9,839 bases of DNA from CAZGQY01 sp964528035 (lineage in GTDB: Bacteria; Pseudomonadota; Gammaproteobacteria; Methylococcales; UBA1147), in contig CAZGQY010000157.1 of the NCBI GenBank assembly GCA_964528035.1, forward strand, positions 1 to 9,839, given 5' to 3'. Both the position numbers and the translations under genes were made by a program. Position 1 is the first letter of the stretch; the number at the start of each line of letters is the position of its first letter. Positions 1-5,656 of this stretch are shown one piece after another. The notes beneath the pieces were generated by a model that had not been told where the DNA came from, ran no database searches, and saw only the letters and a list, made by a program, of their open reading frames with translations.

Positions 1-553
1 TATGCAATGCGTCATTGCTGGGCTGGCTAACATTGTGCGCACCGACAGCGCGAATCAGAGGCTGAAAGATGCTATCCTTTCCAATCCGCATGGGCCCACC
101 GAAAAATATTTGATGATTGATTTTGATCTCTGGCTTCTGGGCAGTGAATGCCATCCAGTTAAGCAGATGCTGACGGTCTAAATCCTTCGGTACAAGATAA
201 TAAAGCAGTTCCTCCCAGGGTTCCGTATCACCTGACTTCCCGAGGCAATCTGGAGGCCGGTAGGTATTTACCAGGCGTCTTTGGCCGTCATTTACAACAT
301 TGGGATTGTTAGGCAACCAGGTAAAGTTGTCTACCACACTTTCCGCCCGCTCGGTAACAATCGCCTCGACAGCGTTCTTAAAAAACGGTTTTTTCAGGAC
401 ATTAAAAGCCGGACGTGTCAAAATTCCGTGCGTGTTTCGATTGAAAATACGATCCGGTTCGGCGACGTAATAAAAGTTTGAAATATCTATGGACTTATCC
501 CGCTCGCCTTCGCCCGCGATGTTTTTTGTATTTTTAAGGCTGACACCAGGCAT
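1..553 (-). CDS. Primase-helicase, DUF5906/SF3-helicase-like, 3' end cut off by window
   Basis: An open frame runs from an ATG at 553 to the left edge (184 codons, no stop), so the protein is incomplete. Residues about 23-60 (SNFYYVAEPDRIFNRNTHG) resemble the start of the helicase unit in phage and satellite primase-helicases. A WEELLYYLVP...LNWMAFTAQKPEIK segment at 113-144 is followed by a Walker A motif, GPMRIGKDS, at 153-161. This WxxxxAxxxQxPxxK plus GKD/S arrangement is typical of DUF5906 proteins, ATPases that unwind DNA when the element replicates. No primase domain precedes it, so this is either a helicase-only form or its N-terminal part is encoded elsewhere. It lies 9 bases after the alpA-like stop, in the same reading frame. 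No clear Shine-Dalgarno is seen before the ATG, so the start is moderately certain. Confidence 0.8.
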   Translation of the reverse strand, partial: MPGVSLKNTKNIAGEGERDKSIDISNFYYVAEPDRIFNRNTHGILTRPAFNVLKKPFFKNAVEAIVTERAESVVDNFTWLPNNPNVVNDGQRRLVNTYRPPDCLGKSGDTEPWEELLYYLVPKDLDRQHLLNWMAFTAQKPEIKINHQIFFGGPMRIGKDSIFQPLIRAVGAHNVSQPSNDALH

Positions 554-562
554 AAATCTAAA

Positions 563-754
563 TCACAACGCCCGGCGGCTTTCACTGATCCGTTTCGATA
601 TCCAATCGTCAATTTCCGACTCAATCCAACCGGAGGATCGAAGACCCAGCTTTATCTGTCTAGGAAATTGACCTTTATTGACTTTGTCATAAATAGACGA
701 TCGTTTTAAACCCGTGCGTTTTTCGACCTGTTTTAGCCGGAGTATATTAACCAT
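563..754 (-). CDS. AlpA-family small DNA-binding protein (possible excisionase)
   Basis: This 63-residue protein is almost entirely one MerR/Xis-like winged helix-turn-helix. LRLKQVEKRTGLKRSSIYD (5-23) supplies the helix-turn-helix, the GQFPRQIKLG wing follows (29-38), and SGWIESEIDDWISKR (41-55) is the closing helix. Length and pattern match the AlpA/phage regulatory family, whose members act as transcriptional activators of prophage integrases (AlpA) or as excision directionality factors (P4 Vis, RdfS). By position in an integrase gene cluster it is inferred to be the element's excisionase or an integrase regulator. It starts with ATG and lacks a strong ribosome binding site. The 86-base gap upstream carries three GC-rich repeats that could control it. 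Family membership is firm; the excisionase role is inference. Confidence 0.88.
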   Translation of the reverse strand: MVNILRLKQVEKRTGLKRSSIYDKVNKGQFPRQIKLGLRSSGWIESEIDDWISKRISESRRAL

Positions 755-811
755 TAAAGGACTATATCGGTTGCTTTCGGAGGCCCATTAAACACCAGAA
801 TTGAATAAATA

Positions 812-854
812 CCGGGGTACTAACTTTGCCGGGGGTAAAATCAGTACCCCCCGG
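812..854 (-). promoter_or_regulatory. Three GC-rich repeats around the end of the DUF2285 gene, upstream of alpA-like gene
   Basis: On the plus strand CCGGGGTA (812-819) and CCGGGGGTA (829-837) are direct copies, and TACCCCCCGG (845-854) is the inverted copy. Centres are about 17 bp apart. The second and third form a GC-rich hairpin (loop about 11 nt) spanning the regulator's stop codon. No U-run follows it, so it does not look like an intrinsic terminator. On the minus strand the first repeat is immediately followed by GTATTTATTC, which could hold a weak -10. A role as operator for the alpA-like gene is inference. Confidence 0.4.
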
Positions 855-1719
855 AAATTCTCCAATAATCCTTATCTCTCAATTGTTTAGCGGAGTCTAT
901 ATTGCGTCTAATTTTGTTTTTTAGGTGGTTAGTATCAGTATTAAATTGGTGCGGATATATCACTTCTGCAATTTCTTGTCGCGTAGCACCTACGCTTAAT
1001 GCATCCAGTATTCGTATATAATTCGAATACTTATTCATTGCTAAATTCTTGGATTTAACCACCGCTTTATCACCAATATGTCGGCGGGAGGATTCCCGCT
1101 CATCCATAAGCATCTGTTTTGCAATCGCAACCTGCCTATCTATCGAGCCCGTAAGGTCGAATCCAATTACCATTAAATTCTCCCTCTCGAAATAAGCAAC
1201 CATCCGCTCAAGCCACCATTGATACTCCAAGCTCCCAACACCTCCATTAAGTTTGGGAATATGAATATTCATCTCCCACGGAGGAGAGTTCGTATCAAAT
1301 CCAACCTCATCGGAATAATCACTAAAAGAAAGAAATTCGATTTCCTCGTATTCCCTTCCAGGATCAAACGGTCTTGGCTCAATATGGTATCGACCACACA
1401 TATAATCAGCATAAGGCATTGGGGGATTGGCACGAGGGTTTCTGTCGAAATAATCCTCTAGCGTTTCTCCTTCGGTCGCCGGTGGGTCAGTATAAAAAAA
1501 ACCATCTATATAAAATCGCATCCCTTCCCAGGGGGTTCCTTTCCATTTACCGTTCTTGTTTCCATAAATCTCATGGATATTTGGAAATGAATCTAGTCGT
1601 TGATAATCTTTTTGATAATCGGGATTTCGGCGTAAAAATTCCCAAGCCCAGCCTTCTGACTGCTCCTGATTTGTGTAATCACTCGGATTCTTCCAATCCT
1701 TTAATTTTAGACTGGTCAC
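841..1719 (-). CDS. DUF6499/DUF2285-type transcriptional regulator (FseA-like)
   Basis: This 292-residue protein has an N-terminal DUF6499 signature, WAWEFLRRNPDY (24-35), typical of proteobacterial mobile-element regulators. Its C-terminal part fits DUF2285: an FDLTGSIDRQ segment (187-196), then YIRILDALSVGATRQEIAEVIYP (234-256) and a basic helical stretch to about 283 (KNKIRRNIDSAKQLRDKDY). In ICEMlSym of Mesorhizobium the DUF6499 and DUF2285 parts come from two frames joined by ribosomal frameshifting to give FseA, the activator of the excisionase gene rdfS. Here both lie in one open frame. The middle region (about 45-180), rich in aromatic and acidic residues, is not recognised. Translation starts at GTG (1719), overlapping the integrase stop as GTGA, so the two are probably translationally coupled. 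The alpA-like gene lies directly downstream. Domain calls are made by eye; activation of the alpA-like gene is inference. Confidence 0.75.
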   Translation of the reverse strand: MTSLKLKDWKNPSDYTNQEQSEGWAWEFLRRNPDYQKDYQRLDSFPNIHEIYGNKNGKWKGTPWEGMRFYIDGFFYTDPPATEGETLEDYFDRNPRANPPMPYADYMCGRYHIEPRPFDPGREYEEIEFLSFSDYSDEVGFDTNSPPWEMNIHIPKLNGGVGSLEYQWWLERMVAYFERENLMVIGFDLTGSIDRQVAIAKQMLMDERESSRRHIGDKAVVKSKNLAMNKYSNYIRILDALSVGATRQEIAEVIYPHQFNTDTNHLKNKIRRNIDSAKQLRDKDYWRISGGY

Positions 1720-2951
1720 TGCTTTGCTCTGATCGGCACCACATCACCACCATTTTTCAAACCATCCAAATAATCAGCCCACCATTGCATCATTATTTTT
1801 CGTTCATCCAGAAATCTAGCATGATGAGTATAGGCCGCTCTCACCCCGTCCCGCTCCTGGTGCGCAAGCTGGCGTTCAATCGCATCTGCATTGAAATTAG
1901 ATTCATTTAAAATTGATGAAGCCGTTGCTCTGAATCCATGTGGAGTTGCTTTCGGCAACCCCGGCGTTTCCCCGTCATATCCAAGCTTAAAGATCGCGCG
2001 CCTCATGGTGTTGTCTGATATTGCGTCTTCACGATTTCGTTCGGAGGGAAACAATAATGAGTATTGACCGGTGATCGGCCTGATCTTTTTAATTAGATCT
2101 ACGGCTTGTTTAGAAAGAGGCACAATATGATCTATTTTCATCTTCATCCGAATACCCTGAATTCGCCAGAGACGTTCCGATAAATCGATTTCACACCATT
2201 GCGCACCTCGCAACTCACCAGGGCGTAGAAATGTAAGGACCAATAGATTGATGGCGTACTGCGTTAACAATCGACCCTGAAGATGATATTTTTCTAACGC
2301 ATTAAGAAATCTAGGCAAATGCTCCCTAGGTAGCGATGCCCGATGCTCCACTTTTCTTTTTTTTACAACATCGCGTATTCCGCAAAGGTCCGAGGTGGGG
2401 TTATAAAGCGACCGACCTTTTTGTACAGCGTATCGACATACTCGCCCTACGTCCTGCAGTACTCGAGCGGCAACATCTAATGCGTCTCGATTTTCAATAC
2501 CACTGATGACAGATAGCACGTCTTGCGCGCGTATTTCATCAATTGTAAGCGGCCATAATAATTTGCAATTGTCCTCCAGACGTTTCCATACCCGGTTAGC
2601 GTGATTCTCTGTCCATGAACCTCTTTGATGTTTCCACCAATCAGCCGCGACAGTTCCAAAAGTATTTTCACCAGCGCGTTGTTTTATTTTTTTATCCGCT
2701 TTAACTCGCCCCGGATCTTTGTTATTTCTTATTAAGATTCTGGCCTCGTCTCGTAACTGCCGCGCGGCCTTGAGTGATACTTCCGGATACACACCAAGCG
2801 CCAAGGTTTTTTGCTTGCCACCAAATCTATACTTAAGTCGCCAATACTTTGCCCCATTTTTCTTAATCAAAAGCCGTAGGCATTTTTCGTCAGCGATCCA
2901 ATAATCATTGGACTTCGGTTTAACCTTTCGGATAGCGGCATCGGTCAGCAT
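1716..2951 (-). CDS. int: Tyrosine-family site-specific integrase, P4 type
   Basis: This 411-residue protein has the three-part layout of P4-like integrases. The N-terminal DUF4102 arm-binding domain is residues 1-90 (MLTDAAIRKVKPK, YRFGGKQKTLALGVYPEVSL). A SAM-like core-binding domain lies at about 98-190. The catalytic domain is at about 205-390 with every active-site residue: R243 (FLRPGEL), K272, H338 and R341 (PHGFRA), H364 (LAH) and nucleophile Y374 (AAYTHH). It should therefore be active, joining the element's attP to the tRNA-Leu attB. Length is usual for the family. The ATG at 2951 gives the correct N-terminus, though no strong Shine-Dalgarno precedes it. The tRNA is 162 bases upstream, and the stop codon overlaps the next gene by 4 bases. 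Confidence 0.95.
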   Translation of the reverse strand: MLTDAAIRKVKPKSNDYWIADEKCLRLLIKKNGAKYWRLKYRFGGKQKTLALGVYPEVSLKAARQLRDEARILIRNNKDPGRVKADKKIKQRAGENTFGTVAADWWKHQRGSWTENHANRVWKRLEDNCKLLWPLTIDEIRAQDVLSVISGIENRDALDVAARVLQDVGRVCRYAVQKGRSLYNPTSDLCGIRDVVKKRKVEHRASLPREHLPRFLNALEKYHLQGRLLTQYAINLLVLTFLRPGELRGAQWCEIDLSERLWRIQGIRMKMKIDHIVPLSKQAVDLIKKIRPITGQYSLLFPSERNREDAISDNTMRRAIFKLGYDGETPGLPKATPHGFRATASSILNESNFNADAIERQLAHQERDGVRAAYTHHARFLDERKIMMQWWADYLDGLKNGGDVVPIRAKQ

Positions 2952-2988
2952 GGTGCTATATATTTATCATTGAATTGAGGTGTCACCA

Positions 2989-3018
2989 TATATAACACTC
3001 TTTTGCAGTGGATAGCAA
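2989..3018 (-). promoter_or_regulatory. Possible integrase promoter
   Basis: On the minus strand TTGCTA (3018-3013) is followed after 18 bases by TATATA (2994-2989). Both match the sigma-70 consensus only partly, 4 of 6 each. The -35 hexamer lies inside the first of four tandem repeats, so a protein bound there would block it. Placement is tentative. Confidence 0.25.
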
Positions 3019-3048
3019 TGGATACTTTCGGATACTAGCGGACACAAA
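3009..3048. repeat. Four tandem 10-bp direct repeats between integrase and tRNA
   Basis: Read on the plus strand the units are TGGATAGCAA, TGGATACTTT, CGGATACTAG and CGGACACAAA, with exact 10-bp periodicity and a shared YGGAYA core. The 10-bp phasing puts every core on the same face of the helix. Position between int and att suggests arm-type integrase sites or excisionase (AlpA/Vis-like) sites. The last unit touches the terminator's T-run. Confidence 0.7.
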
Positions 3049-3080
3049 AAAGCCCGTGAACCGCGTCGTTCACAGGCTTA
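3044..3080 (-). terminator. Rho-independent terminator after tRNA-Leu
   Basis: On the minus strand AAGCCTGTGAAC (3079-3068) pairs with GTTCACGGGCTT (3061-3050), giving a 12-bp stem with one G-U pair and a 6-nt loop, followed by a run of Ts. It ends transcripts coming from tpiA-secG-tRNA-Leu before they reach the integrase. Whether it belongs to the element or to the host depends on where the att core is. Confidence 0.88.
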
Positions 3081-3099
3081 TCGGTCTTTTCTGGACTTC

Positions 3100-3145
3100 C
3101 TTAGACCTATCTTTGGTGCCGATGGCCGGACTTGAACCGGCACGA
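3100..3145. other. Probable attachment site (3' end of tRNA-Leu)
   Basis: P4-type integrases usually recombine within the 3' half of a tRNA gene, and this tRNA ends 162 bases from the integrase start in the standard orientation. The likely core runs from the T-arm to the CCA end (about 3114-3140). The matching repeat at the far end of the element is outside the window, so the core is not delimited. Confidence 0.55.
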
Positions 3146-3198
3146 CTTGCGCCACCGCCCCCTCAAGACGGCGTGTCTACCAATTCCACCACATCGGC
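3114..3198 (-). tRNA. tRNA-Leu (anticodon GAG)
   Basis: This 85-nt class II tRNA folds by eye. The acceptor stem is GCCGATG paired with CATCGGC, followed by an encoded ACCA. The D-arm contains TGGAATTGGTAGACA. The anticodon stem CCGTC/GGCGG carries the loop TTGAGGG, anticodon GAG at 3164-3162. A short variable arm follows, then a T-arm with GGTTCAAGTCC. It closely resembles E. coli tRNA-Leu(GAG) and decodes CUC/CUU codons. It sits 56 bases after secG, a common place for tRNA-Leu in gammaproteobacteria, and is intact, so integration did not damage it. Confidence 0.95.
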
Positions 3199-3233
3199 AA
3201 AACTAATGCCCTACTCTGAAAAGTGTATGAGCA

Positions 3234-3253
3234 TCTGTCCATGAGAAGACAGA
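3234..3253 (-). other. Small hairpin between secG stop and tRNA-Leu
   Basis: TCTGTC (3234-3239) and GACAGA (3248-3253) form a 6-bp inverted repeat with an 8-nt loop, one base after the secG stop codon. No T-run follows, so it is not an intrinsic terminator. It might mark an mRNA/tRNA processing point, but this is weakly supported. Confidence 0.3.
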
Positions 3254-3254
3254 A

Positions 3255-3749
3255 TTATTCCGCAGGACTGGATTCTATTGGTTTTTCAGCGGGGATCAAA
3301 TCACCAGGCAAATCAACTTCGGGTTCCAATAATTCCTTCCCTTCGATATTGGGAACGGATTCAGTTTTCAAAATTCCGTCCGTTTCAACATTTGCATCAA
3401 CTGATGGGATATCAGGAAGATCTGAAACACCTGGAGTATCCAGATCAATCTGTCCTGGTGGTAGATCCGGGTGGGTTTCTTCTGGTACCGGGCTATCCAT
3501 GAATGATTCCGAATCTTTTCGAGTATCGCCAAGGATTGCCAATGTCAAACTGGACACGAAAAATAATACCGCCAACACGGCAGTTGCTCGGGTCAAAAAC
3601 GATGCAGACCCCTGAGCGCCAAATACTGTTCCAGATGCGCCGCTCCCGAATGCGGCACCTGCGTCGGCACCACGTCCTTGCTGCAACAAAACCAATGCAA
3701 CTACACCAGCTGCAACTAAAACATGAAAAATTATTAATGCTTGATACAT
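3255..3749 (-). CDS. secG: Protein-export translocase subunit SecG, with long acidic tail
   Basis: SecG is the small accessory subunit of the SecYEG channel in the inner membrane. Two membrane segments are visible (about 3-22 and 52-74). Between them is the family signature LLQQGRGADAGAAFGSG (21-37), followed by TVFGAQGSASFLTR. Core SecG ends near residue 76. The remaining roughly 88 residues are proline-rich and strongly acidic with no recognised fold, making the protein 164 residues against about 110 in E. coli. The ATG start leaves 15 bases after the tpiA stop, so the two genes are probably co-transcribed, with tRNA-Leu downstream. Identity is secure; the tail's function is unknown. Confidence 0.95.
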   Translation of the reverse strand: MYQALIIFHVLVAAGVVALVLLQQGRGADAGAAFGSGASGTVFGAQGSASFLTRATAVLAVLFFVSSLTLAILGDTRKDSESFMDSPVPEETHPDLPPGQIDLDTPGVSDLPDIPSVDANVETDGILKTESVPNIEGKELLEPEVDLPGDLIPAEKPIESSPAE

Positions 3750-3764
3750 AAATTAACCAGTATT

Positions 3765-4514
3765 CTAAATCGAACTACAAATTGCTACAAAAGATTGCGC
3801 ATCCAATGATGCACCGCCAATCAAGCCACCATCAATATCCGGCATTGAAAACAAATCCGCTGCATTTTCCGGTTTTACGCTTCCGCCATATAGGATACGC
3901 ACCGCTTCAGCTTGTAATTTATCAATGTCCGCTATTTTATTTCTTATATGCGCGTGAACTTCCTGCGCCTGCTCAGATGTTGCTGTTTTTCCCGTACCTA
4001 TGGCCCAAACCGGTTCGTAAGCGATTATAGCCGTTCGTAAAGATTCGACACCCGCTTCTGTCAGAACCGCGTTAAGCTGCTGATCAATAACGTCAAACGT
4101 TGTGCCGCTATCCCGCTGTTCCAATGTTTCTCCGACACAAATTATCGGTGTTAATCCCGTCGCTATTGCCTGACAATAGCGCTTTGCCACAAGCTCGCTG
4201 GTCTCGGCATACAAGCCCCGCCGTTCAGAATGACCTACTATAGCCAATTCACAATCGAATTCCTTCAACATTGCCGCCGATACTTCTCCGGTAAAAGCAC
4301 CAGAAGGATGATCCGCTACATTTTGAGAACCTAAAAGGATCGAACTATTTCTCAAAAGACTTTGTGCCAGCGAAAGAAACGGACACGGTACACAAACGCC
4401 CACCTCCCTATTATTACCATGACCGATACCCGTTACCAGTTGCGTCAACAACTTTTCGGTGCTGGTGAGAGTACCGTTCATCTTCCAATTTCCAACCACT
4501 ATGGGTTTGCGCAT
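3765..4514 (-). CDS. tpiA: Triosephosphate isomerase
   Basis: This glycolytic enzyme interconverts dihydroxyacetone phosphate and glyceraldehyde 3-phosphate in the cytoplasm. The 249-residue TIM barrel has all catalytic residues: N9 and K11 (GNWKMNG), H95 (IVGHSERR), E167 (AYEPVWAIGTGK, including loop 6) and the phosphate-binding YGGSVKP (209-215) and GGLIGGASL (229-237). The frame is open upstream to a TTG at 4568, adding 18 residues. The ATG at 4514 is preferred because MRKPIVVGNWKMNG aligns directly with the usual N-terminus. secG follows after 15 bases. The glmM gene often found upstream in gammaproteobacteria is absent here. Confidence 0.97.
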   Translation of the reverse strand: MRKPIVVGNWKMNGTLTSTEKLLTQLVTGIGHGNNREVGVCVPCPFLSLAQSLLRNSSILLGSQNVADHPSGAFTGEVSAAMLKEFDCELAIVGHSERRGLYAETSELVAKRYCQAIATGLTPIICVGETLEQRDSGTTFDVIDQQLNAVLTEAGVESLRTAIIAYEPVWAIGTGKTATSEQAQEVHAHIRNKIADIDKLQAEAVRILYGGSVKPENAADLFSMPDIDGGLIGGASLDAQSFVAICSSI

Positions 4515-4568
4515 CAGTTTCTGTCGAGTAAATCGTGGAATTTTAACTTGTACGAGAGATTGAATCAA

Positions 4569-4892
4569 ATAATACCTAGCTATTTCCCATTCTTAAAATG
4601 GATGGAACTCTATAACCACCGCCATGAATCACAATAGTACCACCACCAAAGCGCTGAATTGGATCTGGCTTTTCAAAGTGACTCTAACCAGCACAGCCAC
4701 CTACGTTTTACACAAAATAAAACCATGATCTTGATAACTACGAAGATACCGACAATTCTGTACTATACTCCATCTGAAATACACTGTAGTATACGCTAGT
4801 TATATTGGTGACTTCGTTTCATAATACTTTAGTAAATTATTCGATTTTTATCACCACTCCGCTTCATTTCCTAGTTTATAGCTCCTTGATTA
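4569..4892. other. AT-rich intergenic region between tpiA and DUF1820 gene
   Basis: The divergent genes tpiA (minus) and the DUF1820 gene (plus) should both have promoters here, but no hexamer pair stands out. No convincing gene is present: the plus-strand frame reaching into it from tpiA is antisense to tpiA and has no recognisable product. The main visible structure is a pair of near-identical 10-mers at 4759 and 4785. Confidence 0.5.
4759..4794. repeat. Pair of 10-bp direct repeats (26-bp spacing)
   Basis: TGTACTATAC (4759-4768) and TGTAGTATAC (4785-4794) differ at one base and are 26 bp apart, about 2.5 helical turns. Each is close to a palindrome. They lie roughly 100 bp upstream of the DUF1820 start and could be operator half-sites or duplicated -10-like elements. 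Confidence 0.4.
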
Positions 4893-5222
4893 ATGGAAGA
4901 TAACCCAATTTACAAACTGGTTTTCATGAACCAGAACAAAGTGTATGAGGTTTATGCCAAACACGTCTTCCAAGGGGATTTATACGGTTTTGTCGTTGCC
5001 GAAGACTTTGTGTTCGGAGAATCCAGTACTATCGTTGTTGATCCATCCGAAGAAAAATTAAAATCTGAGTTTTCAGGCGTTAAACGCTCGTTTATACCGA
5101 TGCACGAAATAATCAGGATCGACCAGGTTGAACGCCGAGGTACTGCGAAAATCATCCCAATTTCAAACAACTCAACCAGCAGTGGCAAACCTTCTAAACT
5201 ATACACCCCAGACCCTGGCTAA
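4893..5222 (+). CDS. DUF1820 family protein
   Basis: This 109-residue soluble protein belongs to a short conserved family found mainly in gammaproteobacteria, whose function is not established. Conserved stretches are IYKLVFMNQNKVYEVYAK (6-23), GFVVAEDFVFGE (32-43), the VDPSEEKLKSEF segment (49-60) and a PMHEIIRIDQVE segment (69-80). The last 25 or so residues are low-complexity and polar. No membrane segment or signal peptide is seen. It is transcribed alone on the plus strand, divergent from tpiA and convergent with sspB across a 53-base gap that has no clear terminator. The ATG matches the family's usual N-terminus, but its ribosome binding site is weak. Confidence 0.85.
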   Translation: MEDNPIYKLVFMNQNKVYEVYAKHVFQGDLYGFVVAEDFVFGESSTIVVDPSEEKLKSEFSGVKRSFIPMHEIIRIDQVERRGTAKIIPISNNSTSSGKPSKLYTPDPG

Positions 5223-5275
5223 GAAGGCTATTTCAAAACAATACTCAGAGAGTCGCTAAAAGTTCACCAGGAAGA

Positions 5276-5653
5276 CTATTTGACAATCTTTAATTCTGGT
5301 CTAGTTGGCCTGGGCTTTGAATCGCCGGGCGGCGGAATATTGTCCTCGCCTTCATCGAAGATCATGCCTTTACCATTTTCCTGTGCGTAGATTGCCAACA
5401 CAGCGTATATGGGTATCTCTACCTGCATTGGTTTTCCTTCAAAACGGGCGCTGAAAACAATTTGTTCGTTACCCAAAACCAGGTCGTGTATAGCTTCAGG
5501 GCGCATATTTAACACGATCCGACCTTCCTGAATATATTGCTGCGGAACAACAATTTCCTCACATTCAGCATTGACCAGCAAATATGGGGTGAAACTATTG
5601 TCTAAAATCCAGTCGTACAAGGCACGAATCAGATAAGGCCGAAGTGATGTCAT
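5276..5653 (-). CDS. sspB: ClpXP protease specificity-enhancing factor SspB
   Basis: SspB binds ssrA-tagged proteins from stalled ribosomes and delivers them to ClpXP. The folded domain (about 1-95) starts MTSLRPYLIRALYDWILDN and contains the NMRPEAI segment (49-55) and the FSARFEGKP substrate-cleft strand (67-75). A short acidic/proline linker (about 98-119) leads to the C-terminal RPELKIVK, matching the ClpX-docking motif (E. coli ends RPALRVVK). At 125 residues it is shorter than E. coli SspB (165) because the linker is short. It starts 3 bases after the sspA stop, so it is almost certainly co-transcribed with sspA. Confidence 0.95.
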   Translation of the reverse strand: MTSLRPYLIRALYDWILDNSFTPYLLVNAECEEIVVPQQYIQEGRIVLNMRPEAIHDLVLGNEQIVFSARFEGKPMQVEIPIYAVLAIYAQENGKGMIFDEGEDNIPPPGDSKPRPTRPELKIVK

Positions 5654-5656
5654 GGA

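Larger units (their letters stand above)
1..3120. mobile_element. Integrative element, integrase end (partial; continues past left edge)
   Basis: Four minus-strand genes typical of tRNA-targeted genomic islands or P4-like satellites follow the 3' end of tRNA-Leu: tyrosine integrase, DUF6499/DUF2285 regulator, AlpA-like protein and primase-helicase. All are read away from the tRNA. The genes to the right are ordinary housekeeping loci, so the boundary lies at or just past the tRNA 3' end. The exact right edge is inferred; it could lie anywhere from about 3050 to 3140. No second copy of the tRNA 3' end was seen in the window, so the other end must lie to the left. No conjugation or capsid genes are visible here, so whether this is an ICE, a satellite or a defective island cannot be decided. 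Confidence 0.8.

Noticed and set aside
281..671. Two short plus-strand frames near the left edge
   Set aside because: They are antisense to the primase-helicase and the alpA-like gene, whose minus-strand frames carry recognisable motifs.
1374..1910. 178-codon plus-strand open frame
   Set aside because: It is antisense to the integrase end and the DUF2285 regulator, both well supported on the minus strand, and it has no recognisable motif.
3008..3244. 78-codon plus-strand open frame
   Set aside because: It runs through the tandem repeats, the terminator and the tRNA-Leu gene on the opposite strand.
4515..4568. Upstream TTG start adding 18 residues to TpiA
   Set aside because: The conserved TpiA N-terminus begins at the internal ATG (MRKPIVVGNWKMNG). 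The extension has no match to the family and begins with a rarer start codon.
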